Source: Pedobacter sp. PLR (GTDB taxonomy: Bacteria; Bacteroidota; Bacteroidia; Sphingobacteriales; Sphingobacteriaceae). Taken from it: a DNA stretch of 64,000 bases. The notes beneath the pieces are model-generated. The model searched no databases, was not told the DNA's origin, and worked only from the letters and a program-made list of their open reading frames with translations. Every line of letters begins with the position of its first letter. Positions within the stretch are counted from its first letter, which is position 1. Shown in pieces: positions 36,019 through 47,566 of the stretch. The stretch lies in NCBI RefSeq assembly GCF_026239675.1, contig NZ_JAPIVQ010000002.1, positions 620,001 through 684,000 on the forward strand, given 5' to 3'. The position numbers were made by a program, and so were the translations under genes.

Positions 36019-36681
36019 TTAGTAATCGTCGTCTTTACCACCATACTCATCATCTTCGTAGCCGTCGTCATCGCTACCATACTCATCTACGTCAGCTGAA
36101 TCTTCTTCCGAATCGTCATCAATCGTTTTTTCTTCCGTATTGATGCCTCTTCCGTCCATTGCTGCCAGTTCTTCTGTATCTCCCGGAACAAAGTCCAGTT
36201 CATTCAGAAAATCAAATTCAGAAGACACTTCGTTAGCAGATACTGCAACGGCATTAAAATTATCTTTATCGATGATTTTAGGCGCTTCTCCCTGACTTTT
36301 AACCAGTACAGGGTACTCAAGGTTAGGATCAGTTTCCAGAATGATCTTGATCAATTCTACATGAAAGTCAAACGGACGATCGAAGTTGTAGATATAATAG
36401 AATTTCTGATGAGGATCTTCAATAAAACTGCTCAGTTTAGCATTTTCCATTAAAGTTACACCTCTATCTGCTTTACGTTGATTCGGCAGGTAAGCAATTT
36501 CGTCTCCTTTGATCCAATGATCGGTACTCACATAGAAAGACGAGGATTTTTCAGCAGAATATCCTGTTGAGCGATGTATCGCACGATGTAAATCTTCAAA
36601 TGTCTGGTTTGGTTTGATATCGATTTCCCTAACTACCTCATCGAAATCCTCGAAACTTATTCTAAATCTATAAATTGCCAT
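36019..36681 (-). CDS. pRiA4b ORF-3-like protein with acidic tail
   Basis: 220 residues. Residues about 1-115 match the plasmid pRiA4b ORF-3-like fold (YRFRISFEDFDEVVREIDI, TFEDLHRAIHRSTGY, DHWIKGDEIAYL, FYYIYNFDRPFDFHVEL), a family with no settled function. The C-terminus from about 165 is extremely acidic, ending in long Asp/Glu runs with Gly and Tyr, and is probably disordered. It lies between cca and miaA, two tRNA enzymes, but that does not by itself show a role in tRNA processing. No sign of a mobile element around it. Confidence 0.8.
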   Translation of the reverse strand: MAIYRFRISFEDFDEVVREIDIKPNQTFEDLHRAIHRSTGYSAEKSSSFYVSTDHWIKGDEIAYLPNQRKADRGVTLMENAKLSSFIEDPHQKFYYIYNFDRPFDFHVELIKIILETDPNLEYPVLVKSQGEAPKIIDKDNFNAVAVSANEVSSEFDFLNELDFVPGDTEELAAMDGRGINTEEKTIDDDSEEDSADVDEYGSDDDGYEDDEYGGKDDDY

Positions 36682-36731
36682 CTGAGCTTTTTTTCTAGCT
36701 ATAAAATTATAAAATATTATTGTACTTTGTA

Positions 36732-38138
36732 TTAGCGCTTTACGGGCTGCAGGCCGAATTCTTTGGCCTTTTCCAGCATGAACTGTAAAGCTTCCTCGTA
36801 ACTGTTTTTTATTTCGCCTTCCAGGATTGCTTCCCGAATGGAATTTTTGATCAGCCCAACTTCTTTTCCTGCGCCTAAACCGAATACCTCCATGATATGG
36901 GTACCGGTAATTGGTGGCTGCCAGTTTCTTACTTTGTCACGTTCTTCCACATCTTTCAGCTTCTGTTTAACGAGCTCAAAGTTATTACGGTACTTTTTCA
37001 CTTTGTACTCGTTTTTTGTGGTGACATCGGCATTGCAGAGCATCATTAAGCTCTCTATATCTTCACCGGCATCAAATAACAACCTTCTGACTGCCGAATC
37101 CGTAACCACTTCCTGTGCCAGTACAATAGGCCTTAAGTGTAGTTGTACGAGTTTCTGCACCAATTTCATCTTCTCATTTAATGGAAGTTTCAATTGATTG
37201 AAAATCTGAGGTACCATTCTGGCGCCTTTGTCTTCATGGCCATGAAAAGTCCAGCCATGTCCTTCTTCAAAACGCTTGGTTGCCGGTTTGGCAATATCAT
37301 GAAGAATAGCTGCCCAGCGGAGCCAAAGGTCGTCAGTAGCCTCACAAATATTATCGAGAACCTGCAAGGTATGATAAAAATTGTCTTTATGTCCTTTTCC
37401 GTTAATGATGTCTACTCCGTAAAGGTTGGCCATTTGTGGAAATACCAGGTGCAAAAGCCCCGTATCAAACAGGTATTTGAAACCTATAGAAGGTGTTTTA
37501 GAGAGAATGATTTTATTGAGCTCATCGGTGATGCGCTCTTTGGAAACAATACTGATTCTTTCTTTCTGTGTTTTTATCGCGTTGATGGCACTTTCGTCTA
37601 TGCTAAACTCTAACTGAGTGGCAAAACGAATGGCCCTCATCATCCTCAATGGATCATCTGAAAAAGTAAGCTCAGGATCAAGTGGAGTTCTGATGAGTTT
37701 TTGCTCCAGGTCGTTAATTCCGTTAAAGGGATCAACCAGCTGAGCATAATTGTCTTTATTCAGGGAGATGGCCAGGGCGTTGATCGTGAAATCCCGTCTC
37801 AGCTGATCATCTTTGATAGTGCCGTTTTCTACGATAGGTTTGCGGGAATCTGAACGGTAGGACTCTTTTCGGGCGCCTACAAATTCTATTTCCAGATCGC
37901 GGGTTTTTATCATGGCTGTGCCGAAGTTTTTAAATACCGCTACCTTGGTTTTGAGTTGTTTACCTACTAATTCGGCAAAGTCAATCCCATTCCCTAATAC
38001 CACAATATCGATGTCTTTAGAGGGTCTTTTTAAGAAAATATCGCGCACATACCCACCTATTACGTATGCTTCAATCTGATGTGTTTGAGCAATATCGGCA
38101 AGGACTTTAAATATTGGATTTTGTAAATGTTTTTCCAT
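36732..38138 (-). CDS. cca: CCA tRNA nucleotidyltransferase with HD domain
   Basis: Builds or repairs the CCA end of tRNAs. 468 residues: a nucleotidyltransferase head with [22 protein letters not shown] holding the two catalytic Asp residues, the [11 protein letters not shown] motif and [12 protein letters not shown]. An HD domain follows ([11 protein letters not shown]). All tRNAs seen in this window lack an encoded CCA, so this enzyme is essential here. It lies in the minus-strand run between tsaC and the pRiA4b-like gene. Confidence 0.96.
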   Translation of the reverse strand: MEKHLQNPIFKVLADIAQTHQIEAYVIGGYVRDIFLKRPSKDIDIVVLGNGIDFAELVGKQLKTKVAVFKNFGTAMIKTRDLEIEFVGARKESYRSDSRKPIVENGTIKDDQLRRDFTINALAISLNKDNYAQLVDPFNGINDLEQKLIRTPLDPELTFSDDPLRMMRAIRFATQLEFSIDESAINAIKTQKERISIVSKERITDELNKIILSKTPSIGFKYLFDTGLLHLVFPQMANLYGVDIINGKGHKDNFYHTLQVLDNICEATDDLWLRWAAILHDIAKPATKRFEEGHGWTFHGHEDKGARMVPQIFNQLKLPLNEKMKLVQKLVQLHLRPIVLAQEVVTDSAVRRLLFDAGEDIESLMMLCNADVTTKNEYKVKKYRNNFELVKQKLKDVEERDKVRNWQPPITGTHIMEVFGLGAGKEVGLIKNSIREAILEGEIKNSYEEALQFMLEKAKEFGLQPVKR

Positions 38139-38163
38139 TAATGAGTTACAAAAGTAATAAAAC

Positions 38164-38730
38164 TTACTTTCTAATAAAGGAAAATTGACCTCCGGGAGCT
38201 AATTTCATGATGGTAGATGGTTTCTTCGGGGCCTGTAGTTCTTGTTCCCAATCGACTACGTAATCTACTGCGGCTTTAATTTCTTCTGAAATCTCATCAA
38301 AGATGAGGGGGGAAGGTTCACCGGATTTATTGGCAGAAGTAGAAGTAATTGGTTTACGGAAGCGTTGAATGAGCTGCTGACAAAAGTCATGCTTCACAAT
38401 TCTAATGCCTACACTACCATCTTCATTGATCACATTCTTAGCCAGGTTTTTTGCGCCTGAGAAGATAATGGTCAGTGGGTTTTCTGCGTACTCGATTAAA
38501 TCGTAAGCCACGTCAGGGATCTCTGTTACATAACTTTGGAGTTTTGAATCATTGTCCAGCAGGACGATAAAACTCTTATCCGAACTACGCATTTTGATTT
38601 CATTTATTTTTGCTACCGCTGCTTCATTTGTAGCATCGCATCCTAATCCCCAAACCGTATCTGTGGGATAAAGAATCACCCCACCGTCTTTTAATACCTG
38701 AAGGGTCTTTTCAATTTCTGTTCTAAGCAT
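38164..38730 (-). CDS. tsaC: L-threonylcarbamoyladenylate synthase
   Basis: Makes threonylcarbamoyl-AMP from Thr, bicarbonate and ATP for t6A37 of tRNAs reading ANN codons. 188 residues with the YrdC/Sua5 core: [39 protein letters not shown]. It is the short form without the Sua5 C-terminal domain. It starts six bases after the glycosyltransferase gene. Confidence 0.94.
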   Translation of the reverse strand: MLRTEIEKTLQVLKDGGVILYPTDTVWGLGCDATNEAAVAKINEIKMRSSDKSFIVLLDNDSKLQSYVTEIPDVAYDLIEYAENPLTIIFSGAKNLAKNVINEDGSVGIRIVKHDFCQQLIQRFRKPITSTSANKSGEPSPLIFDEISEEIKAAVDYVVDWEQELQAPKKPSTIMKLAPGGQFSFIRK

Positions 38731-38736
38731 AACCTG

Positions 38737-39864
38737 TTATTTCTGGTGATTGGAGAGTACCCGGGTATAAATTTCAATCATTTTTTCAGTGAGGACCCGT
38801 GTGTCAAATTTTTCAACATATTCCAGCCCTTTCACTTTCATTTCTGTGGCAAGGGCAGGTGTGTTCAATACTTTATTTATAGAAAGGGAGAGCGCCTGAT
38901 GATCAAATGGGGAAACATATAGGCTATGTTCGCCTCCGGCTTCTTCCAGACAAGAGCCTGTTGCTGCAATTACCGGAACACCGGAGTACATGGCCTCTAT
39001 AATTGGAATGCCAAATCCTTCATATAAAGAAGGGTAAACGAAGGCGCTGGCCAGCTGATATACGGAAGGCAGTTCATCAAAGGGCACATTTTGCAAAAAG
39101 GTCACTCTGGATCTCAAACCAAGTAAGTCAATTTCTTTGTTGACGAGGTCGGTATAGGCAGTTTTTTTTCCGACCACAACGAGCTGATAGTCCGGATGGA
39201 TTTCCGGTAATGCTTTAATCAGCGTCATCAGATTTTTCCGGGTTTCAATCGTTCCTACATTAAGAATGTATTTTTCGGGAAGCTGGTGTTTAGCCCTGAC
39301 CTCCTGCTTTTTCTTTTCATCGGCAGCAGATTTGAAACTATCATCGCAGCTCTGATAAACGACCTCAATTTTATCAGGGTCTGTATTGAAAAAATGAATA
39401 AGGTCTCTTTTTGTACATTCACTGATGGCCACTATTTTGTCTGTATATTTGCAGGCATAGCGGAATTTCACCTCGTAAATAAAGCGATCTATCCTTCCGT
39501 AATATTGAGGAAACCTGAGGAAAATAAGGTCATGTATCGTGACTATACTTCGAATTCCGGAGTGTTGAATTCCCAGGGGGATTTCATGACTAAGGCCATG
39601 AAACAGATCTATCTGATCTTTTCGCAATTGTTTTTTTATTCCCGAAGTTCTCCAGAACCATCCGGGACGGTCTGGAAGCTCGATCTGAATCCCTTTAATC
39701 TGCAAAAAACGGGAGATCTGCGCATGTTCCTTTACTTTGGGCGTGTAGACAAAGTATTGGTTTTGAGGGAAAAATTCTGCCAGGTGGGTGATCAAAGACC
39801 TGCTGTAATTTCCCAGTCCTGTTAAGTTATTCGCTGCCCTCTTTCCGTCAAAACCAATCTTCAT
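38737..39864 (-). CDS. Glycosyltransferase, GT4 type
   Basis: 375 residues with two Rossmann halves. The N-terminal half has GLGNYSRSLITHLAEF; the C-terminal half has LNVGTIETRKNL, FVYPSLYEGFGIPIIEAMYSGVPVIA and HSLYVSPFD. This is the GT-B retaining type that uses nucleotide sugars. The acceptor is unknown; it may be a cell-envelope polysaccharide. It is squeezed between dapD (4 bases) and tsaC (6 bases), so it is part of the same transcript. Confidence 0.92.
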   Translation of the reverse strand: MKIGFDGKRAANNLTGLGNYSRSLITHLAEFFPQNQYFVYTPKVKEHAQISRFLQIKGIQIELPDRPGWFWRTSGIKKQLRKDQIDLFHGLSHEIPLGIQHSGIRSIVTIHDLIFLRFPQYYGRIDRFIYEVKFRYACKYTDKIVAISECTKRDLIHFFNTDPDKIEVVYQSCDDSFKSAADEKKKQEVRAKHQLPEKYILNVGTIETRKNLMTLIKALPEIHPDYQLVVVGKKTAYTDLVNKEIDLLGLRSRVTFLQNVPFDELPSVYQLASAFVYPSLYEGFGIPIIEAMYSGVPVIAATGSCLEEAGGEHSLYVSPFDHQALSLSINKVLNTPALATEMKVKGLEYVEKFDTRVLTEKMIEIYTRVLSNHQK

Positions 39865-39868
39865 TATA

Positions 39869-40687
39869 TTATACTGCTACATTATTTTCTCTCAATGCAT
39901 CATTTAGAGAAGTCTTTTTATCTGTAGATTCTTTACGCTGACCGATGATCAATGCACAAGGAACCTGGAATTCACCAGCAGGGAATTTCTTCGCATAGCT
40001 ACCTGGAATAACTACTGAACGTGCAGGAACAATACCTTTATATTCAATTGGCGTTTTTCCTGTTACGTCGATGATTTTTGTAGAGGCTGTTAAAACCACG
40101 TTTGCACCTAAAACGGCTTCTCTTTCTACACGTACACCTTCAACAACGATTGCTCTTGAACCAAGGAAACAGTTGTCTTCAATGATTACCGGAGCAGCTT
40201 GAATTGGCTCTAAAACACCACCAATACCAACACCGCCACTTAAGTGAACATGTTTACCAATCTGTGCACATGAACCTACAGTAGCCCATGTATCCACCAT
40301 TGTGCCTTCGTCAACGTAAGCACCGATGTTTACATAAGAAGGCATCAAGATCACACCTTTGGCTAAATAAGCGCCATAACGTGCGATACCATGAGGTACA
40401 ACTCTTACTCCTAATTCTTTATAATTGGTTTTCAATTTCATTTTATCATGAAATACAAAAGGACCAACTTCAATTTCTTTCATTTCTCTGATTGGAAAAT
40501 AAAGGATTACTGCCTTTTTGATCCACTCATTCACAGCCCACGAGTTCAGTACTGGTTCAGCAACGCGCAATTCACCTTTATCAAGTTGCATAATTACCGT
40601 TTCTATTGCCTCGCAATATTCACTATATCCTAATAAAGTTCTGTCTTCCCAAGCGGCTTCTACTAACTTTTTTAATTGTGCTATCAT
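39869..40687 (-). CDS. dapD: Tetrahydrodipicolinate N-succinyltransferase
   Basis: Succinylates tetrahydrodipicolinate in the lysine and diaminopimelate pathway. 272 residues with the left-handed beta-helix of hexapeptide repeats (about 105-230: YVNIGAYVDEGTMVDTWATVGSCAQIG, GVGIGGVLEP, VIIEDNCFLGSRAIVVEGV). It is the first gene of the minus-strand run ending at miaA. Confidence 0.97.
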   Translation of the reverse strand: MIAQLKKLVEAAWEDRTLLGYSEYCEAIETVIMQLDKGELRVAEPVLNSWAVNEWIKKAVILYFPIREMKEIEVGPFVFHDKMKLKTNYKELGVRVVPHGIARYGAYLAKGVILMPSYVNIGAYVDEGTMVDTWATVGSCAQIGKHVHLSGGVGIGGVLEPIQAAPVIIEDNCFLGSRAIVVEGVRVEREAVLGANVVLTASTKIIDVTGKTPIEYKGIVPARSVVIPGSYAKKFPAGEFQVPCALIIGQRKESTDKKTSLNDALRENNVAV

Positions 40688-40765
40688 GTTTTAAGTTATT
40701 TTTTGACAAAATAAATCAATTTTATGTATAGACCATTGTTTTCTATAATGTATTTTTGATTTTTT

Positions 40766-41179
40766 ATGGCAGAGCAAGAAAAATTACGGATAGATAAGTA
40801 CTTATGGGCAATAAGATTATTTAAGACCAGGAGTTTGGCGACAGAGGCTTGTAAGGCTGGTCGGGTTAAATTTAATGGTAATAATCTTAAAGCTTCTGCA
40901 ATAGTAAAACCTGGAGATGTGTATCAGGTATCCAAAGGAATAGAGAAGAAGGTGATTGAAGTGGTGGATCTTTTATACAATAGGGTAGAGGCGAAAATTG
41001 CGGTGACTAAATATAAAGACATCACCCCTGTGGAGGAGACTTACGGTTACAAAACGATGTATCATGCACCGGTATTGACAAGGGACCGTGGCGCAGGTAG
41101 GCCGACAAAGAAAGACCGTAGAGAGATTGATGACCTGACCGGTGGTCTTTTTGAAGAAGAAGAAGGAAAGAAAGAGTAG
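40766..41179 (+). CDS. S4-domain RNA-binding protein (Hsp15-like)
   Basis: 137 residues with an S4 domain at about 6-65 (LRIDKYLWAIRLFKTRSLATEACKAGRVKFNG), as in Hsp15, which binds 50S subunits with a stalled nascent chain. The C-terminal half is basic and ends in Glu-rich residues. A TATTTTTG element (40751-40758) lies seven bases before the ATG, so the leader would be very short. It converges on the EcsC-family gene with five bases between. Confidence 0.88.
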   Translation: MAEQEKLRIDKYLWAIRLFKTRSLATEACKAGRVKFNGNNLKASAIVKPGDVYQVSKGIEKKVIEVVDLLYNRVEAKIAVTKYKDITPVEETYGYKTMYHAPVLTRDRGAGRPTKKDRREIDDLTGGLFEEEEGKKE

Positions 41180-41184
41180 GTTTG

Positions 41185-41901
41185 CTATTTTAATAGCCTC
41201 ATTCTATAGGCTTGCATTGCTGTGGTACCCAATGATTTAATCAATTGATAATTGGCAACTGCGCCTACAGCAGCACCAACTATTGGTAGAAGCTGGGCCA
41301 GTTTGGCCAGATCGATGTAATCCCGGTATTCCTGTTGAAAGGTTTTCCAGTCAAAGCTGTCCACGTTTTCAGGGAGTATATGTAACTTATCTTCCCAGTT
41401 TTCCATGTGCATGAAAACTTTGGTGCGTCCCTGCTGACTGGAAAAAGCAAGCTGAAAAATATACAGCAAATACAGGCGCTCTCTGTAATCTTTTACGTCA
41501 AAGCCATATAGGGCGGCAATTTCAAATAACAGTTTCATTTTTATGCCAATGAGGATTGGAAAATCAGCCATGCTCATTAGAAAACCGCCGGCACCGGTAA
41601 TTCCCCCTTCTGCGGCTCCGGTTTTACAATAATTGTCAATTTTCGACTTCACCAAAGCTTCTCTGTGGACCAGGCTCATTTCCAATGCAGGCGCATTAGA
41701 AGTGGTATAGGTAGAACCATAAAGTACTCCTTTGATCATGTTTTTGATGGTAGCCGTTATCGCAGCATGAACTTTTTCAGGGATATAACTATTGATTTTC
41801 TTCTGAATATTATTGGTCATTTTATTGAAAAATGAGGGTTTAAGTCTCATTTTCCGCTTCCAGAATTCCAGCTCTATGGTTATTTTTTCTTCGTAATTCA
41901 C
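41185..41901 (-). CDS. EcsC family protein
   Basis: 238 residues matching the EcsC family (KSKIDNYCKTGAAEGGITGAGGFLMSMADFPILIGIKMKLLFEIAALYGFD, and the C-terminal LAKLAQLLPIVGAAVGAVANYQLIKSLG). Gly/Ala-rich hydrophobic stretches suggest membrane association. EcsC in Bacillus accompanies the EcsAB transporter, but no such transporter is here. The function remains unknown. Confidence 0.88.
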   Translation of the reverse strand: MNYEEKITIELEFWKRKMRLKPSFFNKMTNNIQKKINSYIPEKVHAAITATIKNMIKGVLYGSTYTTSNAPALEMSLVHREALVKSKIDNYCKTGAAEGGITGAGGFLMSMADFPILIGIKMKLLFEIAALYGFDVKDYRERLYLLYIFQLAFSSQQGRTKVFMHMENWEDKLHILPENVDSFDWKTFQQEYRDYIDLAKLAQLLPIVGAAVGAVANYQLIKSLGTTAMQAYRMRLLK

Positions 41902-42010
41902 GATCGCATATTACAATAATTATTCCTGAAAGATTAAAGTTTAAGTATTTGCTTATCAGCTCTGAAAACTATACATTTAGTTATTCCTAAATAAACCTAA
42001 ATTCTTGATT

Positions 42011-43912
42011 ATGTTCATCTCAAAAAAAATTATTTTTTCGCTCCTGCTGTTTAGCTCAGCTTCTGCCGGAGCTCAGCAGGTGGTGTTCAGCAGTAAAGCC
42101 CCCAAGGGGGGCGAGCCACTTAGTTTTACTTACGATCCAGCTGGTGGTATTTTCGCTAATGAAAAGGAACTTACCTGTAGGGCACGATCTTTTGTGAACC
42201 TTAAGCGGTCAATTGCTATGGTTACCCTCAAAAAAGAAGGAAATGTTTTCAAAGGAACATTCCATCCTGCGGATAGTACAGACCTCGTTAGTCTCATTTT
42301 TTCTGCGAAAGCACCTACAGAACTTAGTCCGGAGGGGTATTATACGCTGTTCTATAATAAAGGGGTAGTAAAGCCAAATGCTTATCTGGCAGAAGCGCAG
42401 TTACTCACAGTCTTGAGCAGACTGGGGAGCTTAAAGGCCGATCCGGCTAAAGCAGTGAAATCTTATGAAAAGGCATTTGCAGCAAAACCGGACTTAAAAA
42501 CTGCGTTTACAGGCAATTACCTAACTACAATGTATGGCCTGGACAAAGTGAAAGGAAAAGCATCGATCGATAGTAAAATTAAAAGTTATCAGTTGCAAAA
42601 GAACCCTTCAGAAGTTGATTTGATGACTTTAATGTCATTACACCTGCTACTCAAAGATAAAGCTGCTGCAGACGCTTTAAGACCAGTCATTATAGCCAAA
42701 TTTCCTAAAGGAAACCTGGCTTATAATGCGGCGAGAAAGCCACTATATGACATAAAAGATCTTGAGGAGAGAGGGAAGAAATTTGATGCGCTAGTGAAGG
42801 ACTTTGGTTTGGATCCGAAAAAAGAAAAGGATGCTTTGAGTATCAATAGTCTATATGGCCCGCTCGCTCATATGTTTGCCAGTAAAGGGAATATGGAGAT
42901 GTTCAATTTGTATTCAGCAAAGATTATCAATAGAATAGCGGCAGCTTCCACAGCTAATAATGTGGCCTGGGGTCTTGCAGAGAAAAATCAGAACATAGAC
43001 TTTGCAGAATTGTTATCAAAGAAATCACTGAGCATACTGGAGGAGGCAAAGCAAGGGGAAGTGCCGGATGATTATGCTTCAAAGGAAGAATATATTCAGA
43101 GTATTGAAAGTGCATACCGGGGAAATTCGGATACCTATGCGCTGATTTTGCACCATAAAGGAAATGATAAAGAGGCCGCAATTTATCAGGCTAAAGTAGG
43201 TTCTGACACAAATTCTGACGGAAATGCCCGGTATGTCATGTATCTGGAATTGGCTGGTGATCAGGAAAAGGCTTTCAAAGTTGCTGATGCTTTTTTGAAA
43301 GTAGGAAAAGGAAACGAAGAGATGAGAACAAGGTTTCAAAAGCTTTATGAAAAGCAGAATCTAACTATGCCTTTCAACACTTATATGCTGGATGTTGATA
43401 AAGCTGCAGCTTCAACTACACGCACAGCCTGGGTTAAAAAGATGATGAATGTTCCAGCGCCTGCATTTAATCTGAGGAACTTAAAAGGAGAATATGTGAG
43501 TTTAGCGAGTCTCAAAGGAAAAGTTGTAATTGTGGATTACTGGGCCACCTGGTGTGGGCCATGTATAGCTTCTTTTCCGGGAATGCAGAAAGCTCAGGCC
43601 AAATATGCTGCTGATAAAGATGTGGTGTTTTTGTTTGTGAATAGCTTGCAGCGGGAAGAGAACAGAGACAAGCTCGTGAGAGACTTTTTAAGAGAGAAAA
43701 AGTATGATTTTAATGTGCTTTTTGATACGAAAAATAAGGTGGATCCGGAAGTTTTTGATGTGATTACTGCTTACAATGTTCCCGGCATCCCTACTAAATT
43801 TATTATTGGCCCTGATGGAAATATCAAGTTTAAAGCCGTGGGATTTTCAGGAACAGCTGATGCCGTAGTAGAGGAGCTGGATCAAATGATCAGCCTGGCC
43901 AAATCAAATTAA
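42011..43912 (+). CDS. Secreted TlpA-type thioredoxin with long N-terminal domain
   Basis: 633 residues from the ATG at 42011. A signal peptide ends near SAGAQQ. Residues about 22-470 form a large region with a beta-rich start (QQVVFSSKAPKGGEPLSFTYD) and then helical, TPR-like stretches (LLTVLSRLGSLKADPAKAVKSYEKAF). The C-terminal AhpC/TSA-thioredoxin domain (about 485-630) has the redox motif WCGPC at 514-518 and a cis-Pro in NVPGIPTKF. It probably works in the periplasm as a thiol-disulfide oxidoreductase whose N-terminal part selects the partner. A strong bidirectional hairpin follows. Confidence 0.88.
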   Translation: MFISKKIIFSLLLFSSASAGAQQVVFSSKAPKGGEPLSFTYDPAGGIFANEKELTCRARSFVNLKRSIAMVTLKKEGNVFKGTFHPADSTDLVSLIFSAKAPTELSPEGYYTLFYNKGVVKPNAYLAEAQLLTVLSRLGSLKADPAKAVKSYEKAFAAKPDLKTAFTGNYLTTMYGLDKVKGKASIDSKIKSYQLQKNPSEVDLMTLMSLHLLLKDKAAADALRPVIIAKFPKGNLAYNAARKPLYDIKDLEERGKKFDALVKDFGLDPKKEKDALSINSLYGPLAHMFASKGNMEMFNLYSAKIINRIAAASTANNVAWGLAEKNQNIDFAELLSKKSLSILEEAKQGEVPDDYASKEEYIQSIESAYRGNSDTYALILHHKGNDKEAAIYQAKVGSDTNSDGNARYVMYLELAGDQEKAFKVADAFLKVGKGNEEMRTRFQKLYEKQNLTMPFNTYMLDVDKAAASTTRTAWVKKMMNVPAPAFNLRNLKGEYVSLASLKGKVVIVDYWATWCGPCIASFPGMQKAQAKYAADKDVVFLFVNSLQREENRDKLVRDFLREKKYDFNVLFDTKNKVDPEVFDVITAYNVPGIPTKFIIGPDGNIKFKAVGFSGTADAVVEELDQMISLAKSN

Positions 43913-43938
43913 GAAGAAATATAAAAATATATAAAGCC

Positions 43939-44001
43939 ATCCTGAAAGGAATGTTAACTGCGTAGTCATGTGCTAAATGAAACATTCCCTTCAGGATTTT
44001 T
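43939..44001. terminator. Bidirectional terminator
   Basis: Arms at 43939-43955 and 43981-43997 form a 17-base stem with one mismatch and a 25-base loop. A T-run follows on the plus strand. It separates the converging thioredoxin and deaminase genes. Confidence 0.85.
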
Positions 44002-44007
44002 TTGAAA

Positions 44008-44496
44008 CTAATAGGTTACCCTCATTGGAGAATGCTCCCAGAGTTTAAAAGCCTGGATAGCTTCGTCTCTTAGCAATTGCTGTATAGGCAAACTGCGCTC
44101 CGACATCGGCTTTTCCAGTTCTTCATAAATGAATTGGTCATCGAAGCCGATATTTGCTGCATCCACCTTCGTATTGGCATAATAGATCGTGTTTATTCTG
44201 GACCAGTAAATAGCGCTCAGACACATCGGACAAGGCTCACAACTGGTGTAAATCACACAGCCGGTCAGGTCAAATGTTTTCAATTTTTTACAGGCGATTC
44301 GAATGGCTGATACCTCTGCATGCGCCGTTGGATCATTTGTGCTGGTTACTTTGTTGCCACTTTTTGCGATCACTTTACCGTCTTTAACGACTACTGCACC
44401 AAATGGACCACCAAGTTCATCGGTTACATTTTTCTCGGAAAGGCCGATGGCTATACGCATAAATTTCTCGTGTTGTTGCTGCGTTGTATTTTCCAT
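44008..44496 (-). CDS. guaD: Guanine deaminase
   Basis: 162 residues of the cytidine deaminase-like fold. Zinc ligands His59, Cys89 and Cys92 and the proton shuttle Glu61 are in THAHAE-like HAEVSAIR and CEPCPMC. The C-terminal DAANIGFDDQFIYEEL and the domain-swapped tail resemble Bacillus GuaD more than the tRNA adenosine deaminase TadA. It would deaminate guanine to xanthine in purine salvage. It stands alone on the minus strand. Confidence 0.9.
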   Translation of the reverse strand: MENTTQQQHEKFMRIAIGLSEKNVTDELGGPFGAVVVKDGKVIAKSGNKVTSTNDPTAHAEVSAIRIACKKLKTFDLTGCVIYTSCEPCPMCLSAIYWSRINTIYYANTKVDAANIGFDDQFIYEELEKPMSERSLPIQQLLRDEAIQAFKLWEHSPMRVTY

Positions 44497-44568
44497 TGTA
44501 TTGATTTTTTGTATTTAATTTGAGAAGGATTGCGTCCTGATTTCAGGGCTGCCGCCAAAAAATCAGCA

Positions 44569-44598
44569 CAAAAAAAATGCCCCGATTATACGGAGCAT
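44569..44598 (-). terminator. Intrinsic terminator after the OmpH-like gene
   Basis: On the minus strand ATGCTCCG pairs with CGGGGCAT (plus-strand 44591-44598 and 44577-44584) with one wobble, followed by eight T. Confidence 0.85.
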
Positions 44599-44618
44599 TT
44601 AATTTCATCAATAGATGA

Positions 44619-45209
44619 TTACTTTTTGTAAGCTGCGTTCAATCCTACGATCACTTCACTGGTTACGTCTAAAGATTCATCAGCGAATAAGATTGCGCTG
44701 TTACCTTTTGAATAAGTTAACACCATTTTGAAGCCTTTACCTTTTGCATAAACTTTCAGGTATTCAGCAACTTTATCATATAATTTTTCATTCTCAGTGG
44801 CTTGCTCATTTTGAAGTGCAGCACCTGCATTTTGAGAATAAGCCTGTAATTCTTGTTGTTTACGTGCTAATCTTTCTTCTGTAGAAGCTCTTTGATCAGC
44901 AGGCAACGTGTTTTGTTGTTGTTGGTATTGAGCTACTTCACGTTGGAAAGCTTGTTGTTTAGAAGCAAGATCCGTTTGTGCAGTTTTCGACTTTGCATCA
45001 AGCTTAGTTTTTAAGTCTTTGAAATACTGATATTTTGTTAACAGGGAATCAGAATTTACATAGACGATTTTCTCTGCGCTTGTTACTGTAGCCGACTCAG
45101 ATTTTGGAGCAGTGGTACCTGCGTTTTCTTTGTTCTGGCAAGAAGCCATAACGGAAACTAATGCAACTGCAGTAGCAATGCTGCCAAGTTTTAATGTTGA
45201 TCTTTTCAT
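44619..45209 (-). CDS. OmpH/Skp-family periplasmic protein, predicted lipoprotein
   Basis: 196 residues. The signal peptide ends in the lipobox MASC, so the mature protein probably begins with a lipidated Cys followed by QNKENAG. Residues about 50-175 match the Skp/OmpH pattern: short beta strands around a long Gln/Lys-rich coiled coil (LKTKLDAKSKTAQTDLASKQQAFQREVAQYQQQQ). Skp is soluble in E. coli, but Bacteroidota members with lipoboxes are common. It would chaperone outer membrane proteins. A TATATTTG element lies on the minus strand at 45329-45322, which gives a leader of about 100 bases. Confidence 0.87.
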   Translation of the reverse strand: MKRSTLKLGSIATAVALVSVMASCQNKENAGTTAPKSESATVTSAEKIVYVNSDSLLTKYQYFKDLKTKLDAKSKTAQTDLASKQQAFQREVAQYQQQQNTLPADQRASTEERLARKQQELQAYSQNAGAALQNEQATENEKLYDKVAEYLKVYAKGKGFKMVLTYSKGNSAILFADESLDVTSEVIVGLNAAYKK

Positions 45210-45352
45210 CTAATGATTATAATTGATTTTTTGTTTTAATTTTTTGAACCTATCGCCCTTCCAGCTAATTTAAAACTGGTTTTTCCGGACATTTCCATCC
45301 CTCTGGAATGATAAATTTCAACAAATATAAAATTTCAAATTTAGTATCCTAA

Positions 45353-47425
<2,073 letters not shown>

Positions 47426-47447
47426 TTAGCGGATCAAAATAACAATT

Positions 47448-47490
47448 AAACAGCAAAGGAGGTGCCCACAAGGTACCTCCTTTGCTGTTT
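47448..47490. terminator. Terminator after gyrB
   Basis: A perfect 16-base stem (47448-47463 and 47475-47490) with an 11-base loop; the A and T ends are inside the stem, so it can work both ways. Confidence 0.8.
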
Positions 47491-47514
47491 ACTAAACTGA
47501 ATACATTCCCACTG

Positions 47515-47566
47515 TTTAGGGTAGTATTTCAATACATAACCGTTATTTAGGAGTATATTTCAATGC
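47515..47566. repeat. Two-copy imperfect direct repeat
   Basis: TTTAGGGTAGTATTTCAATA (47515-47534) and TTTAGGAGTATATTTCAATG (47546-47565) match at most positions, 31 bases apart. They lie between the gyrB terminator and the stop of the protease gene. No function is known. Confidence 0.4.

Noticed and set aside
36019..36681. Remnant of a plasmid or insertion element, suggested by the family name of the pRiA4b-like gene
   Set aside because: It is embedded in a tight housekeeping run with no repeats or transposase nearby, and the gene is intact.
39286..39825. A 179-residue plus-strand open frame
   Set aside because: It lies fully antisense to the glycosyltransferase gene, which has clear GT4 motifs.
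44077..44523. Three plus-strand open frames
   Set aside because: They are antisense to guaD, whose zinc motifs are intact.
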